Of a DNA stretch of 64,000 nt, positions 33,201 to 43,559 are shown piece by piece; positions within the stretch are counted from its first letter, which is position 1; each line of letters opens with the position of its first letter. The stretch covers positions 182,001 through 246,000 of the forward strand of contig JAQGDQ010000195.1 of assembly GCA_030141605.1 (NCBI GenBank), given 5' to 3'. The notes under the pieces are model-generated. The model saw nothing but the letters and a program-made list of their open reading frames with translations. It was not told where the DNA came from and made no database searches. Source of the stretch: Tubiluchus corallicola (Eukaryota; Priapulida; Priapulimorpha; Priapulimorphida; Tubiluchidae). A program made the position numbers and the translations under genes.

Positions 33201-36200
33201 TGAACAGAAAAAATTTTCATTTAAAAATGCAAGCAAAGTGGTTTTAATGTGAGTTCAAAATATTTAGCTTGAAAATTCATTGTCAACTGGAAAATGGTGC
33301 AAACTAAATCTCTGCAGATTGAACTTCAAAGTCTTGTTTGCGAAGCAGTATTTTTGAAACACGCCATTCGAAGAGATAGAAATTGATAGAAATTTTTGGT
33401 TGTGTTTTTTGTAATCCTCGTATGAGTTGCTGTTTAGCGGACCCCGTATTACAGTAAGGTACATTGCCAAGTAACGCGCCATGTTAATAATATTGTCTGG
33501 TTTTAGCAGCATATACATGAACGTACATTTAACAGCTCTTTTAATACTAGTGCAACTTGTGCGCTTGGAAAATTTATTCATCAGCACGTCCTCACAAAAT
33601 GCGCAAACATCTGCAGCAGGCATTATTTATATATTTTACAGTATTCATTACAGAATTGAATACAATTGCGTAGTGACAATCTTGTGTGTATATGATACAC
33701 TTTAGCATTTCTTAAGAGAAATTTCCATTTGTTTTCTTTTTTAATTTTCCTGTGGAATTGTGTTTCCGGCATGTCATCGTGTGATGTCACGCACCTGCCA
33801 CAAGCTTATATGCAATGTGTAATTTCTTACTAGCAGTCTGTTACAGTACATTGTGTAGTTATTTAACAAAAATTGAACATAAAAAATAATGAAAAAATTT
33901 TTGGTTTACTGTTCTAGAAAACTTCTTCACTTACCAAAATTTTGTAAATTGAAGTCTTGGCTAAGTCTGTTGCCCTGCTGCATGAAATGCGTAGTAAAGC
34001 ATTCGTAGGCCATGTGGACTGTGATTGCTAGCATTTTTCTAAATCATAAAGTTTTAAAAAAACATGCTAGTCTTTGAAGAAACTTGTAGGTGGCAAAGTT
34101 TGCCTGGCGAAATGTAAATGGATATCTAGCATAAAGGAGTGCTTTATTCACGTAGCATTTTAGCGAAGTAACGTAATGTCTTAGTGTAATATCAAGCATG
34201 AGGAATGCATGAGTACTTTATTCGCGTAAGATTTTAGCGAAGTAATGTAATGTCTTAGTGTAAGTTCTTTGAAATGCACAATAAATTTCAGTTGACTTGT
34301 CCTTTAAATTTCTAGTTTTGTTAAACTGTTGTATTTTAAAAATCAAGTAGTTTTCTTTTTCTTTTTGTTCCAGAATCCAAACATTCCTATTTTGTTTTCA
34401 TTTCGTCGTGTCGTTACCACTTGCCTCATGTTCTGGGGAGGACTGTTGCCTTTCGTGCCAATAAAGGAAGGCTTCTTGGAAATTTTCTTGCCACCAAGTT
34501 TAATCAGGTTTGTTTTTAGTTCAATAGCTTGCACTTGTATATATTGTATCTATTGGCTCACATTTACATTAACTATATCTTTTGGCTTACATTTGTATAA
34601 ACCATGTCTGCTTAGCTCATATTTACATAAACCACATATGTTAGCTTATATTTACACAAACAATATCTGTTAGCTCATACTTACATAAACCACATATGTT
34701 GACTTACTTTTACACAAATAATATCAGTTAGCTCATATTTACATAAGCCACATATGTTGACTTGCATTTACATAAATAATATCTGTTAGCTCATATTTAC
34801 GTAAACCACATATGTTAGCTTGCGTTTACATAAACAATATCTGTTAGCTCATATTTACGTAAACCACATATGTTAGCTTGCATTTACATAAACAATATCT
34901 GTTAGCTCATATTTACGTAAACCACATATGTTAGCTTGCATTTACATAAACAATATCTGTTAGCTCATATTTACATAAACCACATATGTTGACTTGCATT
35001 TACATAAACAATATCTGTTAGCTCATATTTACATAAACCACATATGGTAGCTTGCATTTACATAAATAATATCTGTTAGCTCATATTTACGTAAACCACA
35101 AATGTCGACTTGCATTTACATAAACAATATGAGTTGGCTCATATTTACATAAACCACATATGTTGGCTTACATTTATATAAACCATGTCTGATTAGCTCA
35201 TATTTACATAAACCACATATGTTAGCTTGCATTTACATAAATAATATCAGTTAGCTCATATTTACATAAACCACATATGTTGACTTGCTTTTACCTGAAC
35301 AATATCTGTTAGCTCATATTTACCTGAACAATTTCTGTTAGCTTTCATTTACACAAATTGTTTCTATTAGATCACATTTACATAAAGCATGTTCACATAA
35401 AGCTACCAAGTAGGGTCAATTTGCTGAGTTACCCCAAAAAATTACGAGAATTGGAGTTTTCTTGTAGTGTTTTGCCCAGAGAATAGCATATCCAAATTAA
35501 ACCAAAATTTGATTACTGCAAAGGGATTAATTATGTTCTCAATAAGATGGCCAAAATGAATGGGTATTTAGTCTACAAAAATGGTGAGAAAATGCTCATT
35601 TTGATTCAAAAGCACAAAACTTTGCACAGTGCTAGAGCTCATTAAGGTGATTAATTTTGATTTTGGAGTCAATCAAAATTCGTCCTATATAACCACAATT
35701 TTTAGGACGGCTGATAATATGGGTGTTGCTAGCTCATAGCGGCTATATCTTAGCTATCAGCGCATACAAAATAATTTTGGTGTCTAAATATAGGTTTTCA
35801 AGGTCAAGGAATTCATATCTGATGCTTAAGAGGATTGATACATTATCACCCAATTTCAAGATGGTGCTAAGATGGTTGCAAATGTTGCACAAAATGGCGA
35901 AATTGCTCATTTTGCTTTAAAAACACAAACCTTGCAAAATGCTAAAACCCATCCATTTGATTATTTTGGATATGGAGCCAATCAAAAATGATCCAATATG
36001 TCCACAGCCATCAAGATGGGCAACAAGATGGCTGTTGCCATCTTTTAGGAATTGCGAACAACCTGTTTTGTCAACTAACATGCACGTACTGTCGCAATGT
36101 AGCAAGGTCATTTTTGAATGCTGGGTTTCTCACTTGGTTTCTCAAATGAATATTGCACATATAGTATAATATAATACTTTTTGGTAAATTCTTGCACTTT

Positions 36201-38254
36201 GCTTAATGTCTGTAACAGGCAAATACCTTAGGTATACACTTTTTCATGAAACTGCGAATGCCGTGGGCATTGAAAAAACTACAAAAATCATCGGTTCTGT
36301 CAGTTTTTACTAGTTATGACCAGATTTCAGATTTCAGGCGAGGAACAAGGTAGCCTGGTCTGCATAGTCAGCGTTGAATAGGCAACAGAAGAATTTGGTG
36401 TCTCTAAGCATTATTTCTAGCACTAAAAAGCTCTTACCTCATGTTTTATGCTTGAACGTTTTACTGCACTCTAGTATTGTCAAAGCCAACACACGTGTCA
36501 AAAGAGTGTCAACAACTTATTAAATGTTGTTACCAGCAAGTGAAATGGTGATGTTGCAGATGTAAATGCGTTCAAGCAAGTTTCACCATAGATATGTTTT
36601 TAAATAAAATTAACAAATAGGTCTTAATAAATATGTAATTATTATTATAAATAATAGATAGGTTTTAATGATAATAGTACTCGTAAACTCACATGCACGG
36701 TCATATTTACATTTTACAAACAACACTTACTTGGAGTTCGCAGTGAAGTTTTACCAACTATCATAAAAAATATTGCGGATCGAGTGATGGAGCATATTTT
36801 CATATAAATTCATAATTCTGTGATGCCATATTTTAAAATAAGTATACCAACATTTCTATAGTATATCCCCCGCCTCACAATCTAGTAATATAGTCTTAAA
36901 ATGATGTTTCATACCCCAACGAATTAAATTTTGATACCAGACTTGAAAGACAGTAAATGTGAAAAAGTTGCGGTTGAACCAGAGACTTTCTGATTACATT
37001 GCAGACACCTTAACCACTAGGCCACTGCTTTTCCGGTGCTCAAGGCTGTACAATATTTATCCCTGTTAGTAGTCCTAACCTATAATTGTTTCCTTTTGCA
37101 GGAAAAATAAAGATTATTTTGATAACAACCGCCACATCTGGTTTTTGCTGTGGCTAATCGACAAGTAAGTACTTTCGGCTAAAACTGTTAATTATTTCTT
37201 AACTAATCATTGTGATAGGGAGGTAAATATTTCACTGGTTACCATTCGTCTAACAGTTGAAGTTAAGCAACACTGAGCTTGGTCAGTGAATGGATAGGTG
37301 ACTTTAATTTTTTGCATTTCTTCTTAATCGAGTATTTAGTTCACTGAAGAAGGTGTGTCGGAACTTGGCCAAGACACCTTTCCATGTCCAGTATCTATTC
37401 TGTGGTAGGTTCTGACCCTACCACACTATCTACATTGAGCTAAGGGCTGAATGCTGGCTTGCAGAGTGTGTTAAAAATAATTTCATAACCCTCGTCTATC
37501 ATTGGTGGATTTCAAAACAATCTCAGGCATCATTACTATACATCTGTTGTTTCTCTTATCTACATTGTGGCATTATCTGAAAGGAATTGCCATTTTTATG
37601 TACTAACTGGTTACCTGGGTGTCCCATAACAACCAGCTCAGAAAAGGAAGCTGTAATTAGTGAGATCCATCAGACTGACAGTATGTCGCACCAATGTCAG
37701 CTGCTTGACCCAGATGAGACGCGGGCTTCCCTGGGGGCGAGATCAGTTGGTTGGCTGAGGTCAGGAGGTAGCTAAAAGGACTTGCCTCCTGACAACTGCA
37801 CATGGTGTCTCAACGGAGGTGTTCAGGTGTGGATCCGCCCACTCCCTTAGCAAGGTAAATGACACTGTACCATTGAACACTGTGGCAGAACAAATTGTCT
37901 GGAAGTTGAACCATGGCCCAACTAAAATATCTTGAATGACAAAAATACAAGCTATAATTTTTACAAAAACAATGTCTATTGTTCACTGTAATGTTTTACC
38001 ACCAAACTTCCCTCTGGGGATAACAACGATGCACTTGAGTGATTATTACATCAAGTTTCCCGAGTTCCAACTCTGCTCGAAGTATAGGGTAAAGGGAGTA
38101 AGATAATCTCGAAGGGTAACTTCCAAAAATTGAGATTAATACTGTAGAATTTAAGATTACACAAACTATGTAGTTTTGGGTAGAACAAATCCTGAATGGA
38201 AATTATGGTTCTGTGCATGATGATGGTGAAAACGGGGATAATGATGACAACAGC

Positions 38255-38300
<46 letters not shown>

Positions 38301-38568
38301 GTAATGATGGTGGTAATGACGATAAGGTTAATAATTAATATTTAATATTTTCAGATTAATGATCAACAAAGTCATGTTCAGACATCTTGAAGAGCGAGGC
38401 ATACAGACGTACCTGTGGGTGCTGAATGAGGAGGAGGATTGGTTGAGAGCAGAGCAACTCGGAGTGACTGGAGTGATGACAGATTTTCCTGCCAAGTACA
38501 GCGAGTGGCTGCAGCGTCGTCATGGTGACGGTAAAGAAAAGTTGGTTAAGAGTCAACAGCGACTCTGA
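27043..38568 (+). CDS. GDPD1/GDPD3-type membrane glycerophosphodiester phosphodiesterase, nine exons
   Basis: Exons: 27043-27205, 27674-27716, 28431-28566, 29645-29690, 30856-30974, 32267-32356, 34374-34507, 37102-37164, 38355-38568. All have GT-AG borders and consistent phases, and give 335 residues (human GDPD1 is 314). In this subgroup (GDE4/GDE7) the enzymes act as lysophospholipase D on lysophospholipids or N-acyl lysophospholipids at internal membranes. One N-terminal membrane segment (about 9-31); catalytic KHISHRGGAGENLENT (His52), EMLEIDCQLTKDGEVVVSHD (Glu79, Asp81, His94), PINVDIK, VWGN, a second hydrophobic stretch WGGLLPFVPI, and LWVLNEEEDWLRAEQLGVTG, the usual family ending. Which vertebrate paralogue (GDPD1, GDPD3) is closest is not resolved. 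Divergent from EMG1. Confidence 0.95.
27206..27673 (+). other. GDPD intron 1
   Basis: 468 bp, no recognised content. Confidence 0.7.
27674..27716 (+). CDS. GDPD exon 2
   Basis: 43 bp coding (G)AGENLENTITAFD(H). Acceptor TTTACAG, donor CA|GTAAGA, phase 2. Confidence 0.93.
27717..28430 (+). other. GDPD intron 2
   Basis: 714 bp; holds SINE copy A. Otherwise unremarkable. Confidence 0.7.
27911..28070 (+). mobile_element. SINE-like element with (GAT)n tail, copy A
   Basis: Begins CGGAAGTGGT, passes through GCAGTGTCTAGTTTTTTGCT and CTGCCTGCCC, ends in (GAT)n. Reverse-complement copies lie at 51771-51923 and 63827-63979. About 150 bp, non-coding. Whether the head is tRNA-like or the whole is a truncated LINE 3' end is unclear. 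Confidence 0.8.
28431..28566 (+). CDS. GDPD exon 3
   Basis: 136 bp coding ALSVGTEMLEIDCQLTKDGE and VVVSHDNNLQRLTGQN: metal-binding Glu/Asp and the second catalytic His. Acceptor TATTTTAG, donor AAA|GTAAAC. Confidence 0.95.
28567..29644 (+). other. GDPD intron 3
   Basis: Largely occupied by the 54-bp tandem array; remainder AT-rich. Confidence 0.7.
28819..29545. repeat. 54-bp tandem repeat array in GDPD intron 3
   Basis: Thirteen full units and a partial, spaced exactly 54 bp (start AATTCTGTCTGTTAAATGAA), with scattered substitutions. Because 54 is divisible by three and the unit lacks stops in two frames, both strands stay open (18-residue repeats). No promoter, splice context or codon-level selection suggests a gene. 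Confidence 0.95.
29645..29690 (+). CDS. GDPD exon 4
   Basis: 46 bp coding DLPLLKPHLPLEFDT. Acceptor TTTTCAG, donor ACAA|GTATGT, phase 1. Confidence 0.88.
29691..30855 (+). other. GDPD intron 4
   Basis: About 1.2 kb, no feature recognised. Confidence 0.6.
30856..30974 (+). CDS. GDPD exon 5
   Basis: 119 bp coding YVIKGTDRKIPLLREVFEKY and RDVPINVDIKTPNIQLVKA. IPLLREVFE and INVDIK are strongly conserved. Acceptor TTTCTAG, donor GCT|GTAAGT. Confidence 0.95.
30975..32266 (+). other. GDPD intron 5
   Basis: Contains a run of 14 C at 31544-31557 and a perfect 10-bp-arm hairpin at 31604-31627. Nothing else supported. Confidence 0.6.
31604..31627. repeat. Short perfect inverted repeat
   Basis: AATGTCTATG-TTTG-CATAGACATT: ten-base arms around a four-base loop. 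Function unknown. Confidence 0.6.
32267..32356 (+). CDS. GDPD exon 6
   Basis: 90 bp, phase 0, coding VSALVKEFQREAITVWGN and IKHDTVLQCNKE. Acceptor TTTCAG, donor GAG|GTGTGA. Confidence 0.93.
32522..32825 (-). mobile_element. 5'-truncated LINE with (TTA)n tail
   Basis: Minus strand codes, without shifts, PESWNNLPNEITECWHLNSI and RKVKTHLFK, then TAG at 32699-32701: the WNxLP...FKxxLKTHLF ending of many animal LINE reverse transcriptases. A short 3' UTR and a (TTA)n tail (32522-32542) follow. The 5' end breaks off where repeat R copy 2 begins. Confidence 0.75.
32815..32960 (+). repeat. Dispersed repeat R, copy 2 (truncated)
   Basis: Shares GTGGTGCAAACTGGGATGGC, GCCGTTTTACCA and GTAAGTCTTTCAAACAG with the other copies. 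The half upstream of the signature is absent, replaced by the LINE fragment. Confidence 0.65.
34135..34265. repeat. Two-copy tandem duplication, about 75 bp
   Basis: The stretch around TTTTAGCGAAGTAACGTAAT...CTTAGTGTAA occurs twice in succession with a few differences. Confidence 0.75.
34374..34507 (+). CDS. GDPD exon 7
   Basis: 134 bp coding NPNIPILFSFRRVVTTCLMF, then WGGLLPFVPIKEGFLEIFLP. Acceptor TGTTCCAG, donor CAG|GTTTGT, phase 2. The hydrophobic run may be a re-entrant or second membrane segment. Confidence 0.95.
34540..35345. repeat. 58-bp tandem repeat built from two alternating 29-bp half-units
   Basis: Half-units TTAGCTCATATTTACATAAA+CCACATATG and TTAGCTTGCATTTACATAAA+CAATATCTG alternate, roughly 14 dimers, more diverged at both ends. 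Lies in GDPD intron 7. Confidence 0.93.
35580..36005. repeat. Diverged direct duplication, period about 305 bp
   Basis: Both copies read AAATGGxGA..ATTGCTCATTTTG.TT.AAA.CACAAA, then a GATTATTTTG...GGAGCCAATCAAAA block. Substantially diverged. Confidence 0.55.
37102..37164 (+). CDS. GDPD exon 8
   Basis: 63 bp coding KNKDYFDNNRHIWFLLWLID. Acceptor TTTTGCAG, donor ACAA|GTAAGT, phase 2. Confidence 0.92.
37165..38354 (+). other. GDPD intron 8
   Basis: About 1.2 kb ending with a (GAT)n tract (38254-38300), 55 bp before exon 9. No exon recognised. Confidence 0.6.
38254..38300. repeat. (GAT)n microsatellite
   Basis: About 47 bp of GAT near the acceptor of GDPD exon 9. Confidence 0.9.
38355..38568 (+). 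CDS. GDPD exon 9 with stop
   Basis: 214 bp coding LMINKVMFRHLEERGIQTYL, WVLNEEEDWLRAEQLGVTGV and MTDFPAKYSEWL, then a basic tail and TGA at 38566-38568. Acceptor TTTTCAG. Confidence 0.95.
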
Positions 38569-38570
38569 AA

Positions 38571-38820
38571 GTTCAGTGATTTTTCTGTCAGAAGAAATCA
38601 GTGAGCTTGCATTTAACTGTTGTTGGCAGTTATGAATTTACTTACTTAAGTTTCATTGCCCCTTAAGTAAGACCTAAGTCACTTGCTATTCCCTAGTCCC
38701 AGTTCAGTAATTTTTGAGTCACAAGAGATCAGTGAGCATACATTTAACTGTTATTGGGAATTATGAATTTACTTAAGTATATAACCCCTTGAGTAAGACC
38801 TAAGTCACTTGCTGTTCTGA
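38571..38820 (+). repeat. Tandem duplication in the GDPD 3' UTR
   Basis: A roughly 125-bp unit (GATCAGTGAGC..ACATTTAACTGTT, ..AGTAAGACCTAAGTCACTTG) occurs twice right after the stop codon, with moderate divergence. Confidence 0.85.
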
Positions 38821-40004
38821 TAGTCTTTGGCAAATCTTGAACGGGTGTGTGAAAAATTAAAGTAAACATGCAAGATATTTGTTTTTAAAAAGAAATGCAG
38901 GAACATATTCTGTTAAATGATGGCATTAAATTCAACAAAAAATTCTGCATTTTATATTTTTCGAATATTCGAATATATTTCGAATATATATATTCATCAA
39001 AAACTCATCATGAACTCTTACACAAATTATGTATCACGTTGCCTTCGTGTTGTTACTAAAATGCCAGTCCAGCTTTTTTCAAAATTATGTTAAAATTTTA
39101 AGCTATGGTTAGCCATGATTCTGTCTTATTACAAAGTGCTGTTTTTGATACAGGGAAAATGCAGTCCTGTAGACAGAATGTGGAGAATTGATATTTAGGA
39201 GTGACTGAATAATATTTTTGGCTTAAAAATATTCTGATAAAATTCATTTTTGACACTTTATGAATTTGTCTTGATTAATATTCTGAGGTATGAAAATATC
39301 TCTGCAACATCTTCACTGTCAATTTAATTTATTGCAAGATTGCTCTATTTATGATGGCTTTTTGAACCATTGGGAATTAATATAGTCTTTTTTACATTAA
39401 TAAATTGATCACTGATGAAAACATGATTTCCACTAAATGCATCACGGGGTGATAAATCACTTCCACTCTGAAAGATTCTTGACTTTTTCTCTGGCTGTTA
39501 GAAAACTTTTATCAAATTTCCCTGAGAAAAAGTTCAAATTAAGGCAATTAGGCCTGGCTGGAAATTAATTAGTACAAAAACGTACCATCCAATAACCATT
39601 TTTGTGTGTTGTGTCTTTAGATGTGTATTTGCCATATGCCTAGTCCATAAATCTTATTTTTTGCTACATAGTTATTGATGTGCGTTGTAAATTTTGTACT
39701 CGAGTCCCATTGCTATTTATGAAATGTATATTTGATGCTCGTGTAATATGCAATGTTGGTAAATTCTGTATTTATTTTGTTCATATATTTTTTGGTAGAA
39801 TATAGGAACTCTTACAATTGCTGAAATAACTTACTGACGATTTACCTTCATTTGTGAGCTCTGAAGCTGTTACACTGTGAACAAATAGTTATAAATCACT
39901 TTAAATGATCTTAATCACACGACTTACTCGAATGGTAATCAGAAAAATATGAGCCTAAACATAGCCTCGATTGTAATGTGATCCTCTGCATTGTGACTAA
40001 TGCC
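38821..40004 (+). other. GDPD downstream region
   Basis: Candidate polyadenylation hexamers ATTAAA at 38856-38861 and AATAAA at 39399-39404. No other gene evidence. Confidence 0.4.
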
Positions 40005-40335
40005 ACTTTCAGATTAACGAATTTTCTTGCTGAATGAATTCACCAAGTAACTTGCCAGCATGTTTAGACTAGAAAGCAAAACTTGCCGCGAGTTTCTCTT
40101 CTACAGCAAACGTTTTACTCTCTCACAGTCAGTGCAAGTTGGCACTCACTTTTTTATTCACTGTGTGAAGTGTCTAGAGCGTCTAACTCGTCACACTCGA
40201 CAAGTAAATCAACTTGCAGGAACTGTCAGAGAGCTTGCAATTTCTCAAAGAGTAATTTCCTCAGAACTTCAGTCAGTGATTGAAGGTTCTCATGCCAGGC
40301 TGATTTTGCACCTATCTTCTAACATTACTGTCATC
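40005..40335. mobile_element. Diverged MITE copy, Harbinger-like family
   Basis: Shares GTTTAGACTAGAAAGCAAAA and CTTGCCGCGAGTT with 49255-49530. Ends too eroded to define terminal repeats. The open frame over it is an accident. Confidence 0.4.
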
Positions 40336-41389
40336 GCCATGGCAACGGGGTTCAGGTCAAACAACAAATAGAAAGAATTGCCCAAGACCCCTTTTGATTA
40401 ATGTAAGTGAATTTTTAAGATAGGAGAAAGAAAATTAGAAATCAAAAGGTATAGTGACTTTTGAGACACTCTGTATTTGTATAAATGATGGGAATTAATC
40501 CCAATTAGATTGTTCTTTGCCTCTTTTAAAGCGATGCGTTTGAAATATTTTCTTTTTCCAGTTATCCCATTTCCGTGTGCGTATCCAAAATTGTAGCATA
40601 GCTTAGTCTGTTTGTCTGTCTGACGCTTTGTCTGAGAAAGCAACCATAATGTCCAGTTTATAGGCTTGTTTTTTTTGTATTTTAGCTGTTGTTTTCACTA
40701 TTTTTATTTAAAAATGATAACGATAAAGTGCACACGTATTGTGCTGGTGATTATATCTGTGTTTTTTTTCTTTATTTTACACTTGAAAACATATTTAATT
40801 GTATGTTTTATTTTGTTTTGCTTTTTTAGTTTATTTTACTTACTTATTGCATTACAAGACATGGAATCTGGCAAAAGAACTTGTAACTAACATCTTTAAA
40901 TGAGAATATAGCATAATCACATTGTTTGCTATAGCTAATTATATACTCTATTATAGCTATTGATTTACTACATTATTAAGCAATCATGATATCTTGGATT
41001 TGATGTTGTTTGTGTTTTTTCTAAAATTGTGTCTTTATTTTCAGTTTTACTGCCCTAGAAAGTTGATTGCCAATCTTTTCTTCTTACTATTTATGTAAAA
41101 TTATGTTAAAATTTGCCTTGCATCACGTGCAGTGAATTTGCAAGGGTATAGAAATTTTTAGTTATTTTCACTCTTGTGACTAAGGTTTGCTATTGTTGGC
41201 CTCCTTAGAAGCATATACTGAAATTAACGATAGCATTGCACTTGTGAGGCTATATTCAATTTTGAGTTGGCACCATTCTTGTAAGGTTATGCTAAACTGT
41301 CATTTGTTGTAGTGCATGTTGAGATTTGTAGCTATTTTTGTAAGACCACATTAGAAAATTCAGTTGTTCTTGCTATTAGAACGCTGTGC
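40336..41389. other. No gene seen
   Basis: AT-rich sequence with T-rich tracts; open frames here are low-complexity Phe/Leu/Ile runs. Confidence 0.5.
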
Positions 41390-41630
41390 AAAAACACACT
41401 TGTTGTCACTCTTAGAAGGCTGCTCTAAAAACTCGCTTACTGTCACTCTTAGAAGGCTGCTTTAGAAACTCACTGTCACTCTTAGAAGGCTGCTCTAAAA
41501 ACTCGCTTACTGTCACTCTTAGACGGCTGTGCCAAAAACTCACGTGCTGCCACTCTTAGAAGGCTATTCTAAAACTCGATTGTTGCCACTCTTACAAGAC
41601 CGCACTAAAGATTCGCTGTAGTGTCACTTA
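41390..41630. repeat. Degenerate tandem repeat, about 37-50 bp unit
   Basis: Repeated TGTCACTCTTAGAAGGCTGC and AAAACTCGCTTAC, five to six units of uneven length. Confidence 0.8.
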
Positions 41631-43047
41631 AAAGCCTATGCCCGAATCTACCTTGCGAACACTAAAGCAACTGTGTAATCTGCAACTCATCGACGTAAGC
41701 ATTGTGCATTTATTCCTATGGTAAACGAAACTAGACTATCATTTATTATATTCACCATTGAACTAATTCACTTGCAATTTCAATCGACAATAATAAAATC
41801 TAGAACGAGGCCACCGTTTCTCCTTCTAACTAATGAAAAGTTGAGCATTTTTCATAACAGTATTAGATGCCCGGCGATACGCAGATGCAGCTAAATGTCC
41901 CGAAGAACCGACGTTAAGTAAGCTCTACAGGAGTGTGCAAAATCTTGCACGCTGATTGGGCAGTCAACGAGAATGATTGACGTTATGCTTGACGTTTTAG
42001 TTTTTCAATGCAGTAATATAATCATTTTTTAAATTACTACAACTATTTAATGGATGATCTGGTCGGTGCGAGACAAGCTGACCAAAGTCTTAGAGAGAAA
42101 GAGAGAGATAACAGAGAGAGAAAGAATGAGGACAAAGTGACTGGAATGAGAGAGATGGGAGAGGTAAACTAAGCGTAATATAAAAAAGAAGTTTTTATTG
42201 TGTAACACAGCTTTATTGAAAACTTGTACAGTTGAATTAATTGCCACGTTTCGGCATTGATTTGCCTACGTCACCATGTTTTTGCTTTTATGTTCATTCC
42301 CATTTTGCGAAGTTACTTTTATTGAAATTTTTTGTTTTACTCTTTTAAGGCTGTAATGAATTATTTTCACTCATCGTCACTGTTATCAGGTTTCCTTAAT
42401 AACTCTGTTGTTGGTACTTGCATAAGGTTATGCTTATGGTGTGTGTGTGATTAATATTTGCTGTCACTGTTACATTGTTACGGTACTGAGATACTGTACT
42501 TTCTGAAATACACTAGCCCCCGTTATTTTTGCATACTGGTTTTATTTTTACTGTTGTGTAATATTGTTATTATTAATGTGACTAACCAATGTAATAATAT
42601 ATATTCAGTAAATTAACTGCTGTGCAAACTTAGCTTTTGTTCACGAGCAATTTCACTATAGAAAGACACTGCCTTCTCTTTGGTAAAAAGACAATTACTG
42701 CGAGATTAGATGTGTGTTTATTATATTGGGTTACAGAAAAATGCACCGAAGTTTAGTCTAAATCAAAGCGCTACAAAGATGAAATCTCAAAGCCTAGTAT
42801 TACAATACAGTAACTTGCGGCTGTAATAATTACAAGTTTGTAATTTCTAAGTTGCTATTAAGAGAGTTTTGCAAATCAAGAGATTAAATGCTGAAACAAT
42901 GTCATCTATAATCCCAACTGAAAAACAACCGCCTTGAAAAACAACTGCGTGGGAGTGAAATAATAAAGAAATCAACAACTTTACATCATGGTCTCCACAG
43001 AAAATAAAGCACCGATAAAGATTTATTGTCAAGAAAAATTGAGCCTT
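41631..43047. other. No gene seen
   Basis: Includes a purine-rich GAGAGAAAG tract near 42092-42130. No exon or named repeat. Confidence 0.5.
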
Positions 43048-43257
43048 GAGTCACTTAACCCTCTGCGTTACGGTATCTGGAATTCCCTTAAAAAGAAAGT
43101 GTAGAAAGTCAACACAGAGCCGTTTGATGAAGAGGAACTAAAGGCAAAAGTTGTTGAGTACTGAGACCAAATACCCCTTAAAGAAGTGAAAAACTGTGTG
43201 AGCTCTTGTAAAAAATGCCTTCATCTTGTTTTTGCTGAAAATGGTGAAAGCGTAGAA
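43048..43257 (+). pseudogene. Tc1/mariner transposase C-terminal fossil
   Basis: One frame reads ESLNPLRYGIWNSLKKKV, then EPFDEEELKAKVVEY, DQIPLKEVKNCVSSCKKCLH, LVFAENGESVE, with two in-frame stops. It matches the end of Tc1/mariner DD(E/D) transposases (PDLNPLDYxxW...). Upstream catalytic parts are not readable, so dead. Confidence 0.8.
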
Positions 43258-43451
43258 GTAACTATAGTTATATTGTGTACAGGCTTTTTTCGGCATTTAT
43301 TGTTTTGACTTGTCGATTTAAAACTTCTGTACCTTTGGAAAAAGACCTAAAATTTCTCAGTGTTTATATATAGACGTCTATAACATATGTATGGCAATTT
43401 TCAACCGAATCCGTTGTTCTTTTCATACAATATCGTGATAAAAAAAAACTT

Positions 43452-43469
43452 CGGCGCTTTTTTGCGCCG
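43452..43469. repeat. GC-rich hairpin CGGCGC-TTTTTT-GCGCCG
   Basis: Perfect six-base arms within AT-rich DNA, 195 bp downstream of the transposase fossil. May belong to the old transposon's end. Confidence 0.5.
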
Positions 43470-43559
43470 CCTGATATGAACAACACGTAGCGCCATCCAA
43501 AGACAGAAAAAACAACGAATTTCTTACTGCAGCTTTGGAGTTATACATAAACACAACAA

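Larger units (their letters stand above)
32357..34373 (+). other. GDPD intron 6
   Basis: About 2 kb: LINE fragment, repeat R copy 2, then AT-rich sequence and an imperfect tandem duplication of about 75 bp near 34135-34265 (GATTTTAGCGAAGTAATGTA). The 119-codon minus frame at 33264-33623 is not recognised. Confidence 0.6.
34508..37101 (+). other. GDPD intron 7
   Basis: About 2.6 kb: the 58-bp array, then two diverged copies of a 110-bp stretch (35580-35700, 35885-36005), then unremarkable sequence. Confidence 0.6.

Noticed and set aside
33264..33623. 119-codon minus frame in GDPD intron 6
   Set aside because: No recognised domain, lies in an intron on the opposite strand, and its length is plausible by chance.
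40060..40371. 103-codon plus frame
   Set aside because: It overlays a diverged MITE copy and lacks any domain.
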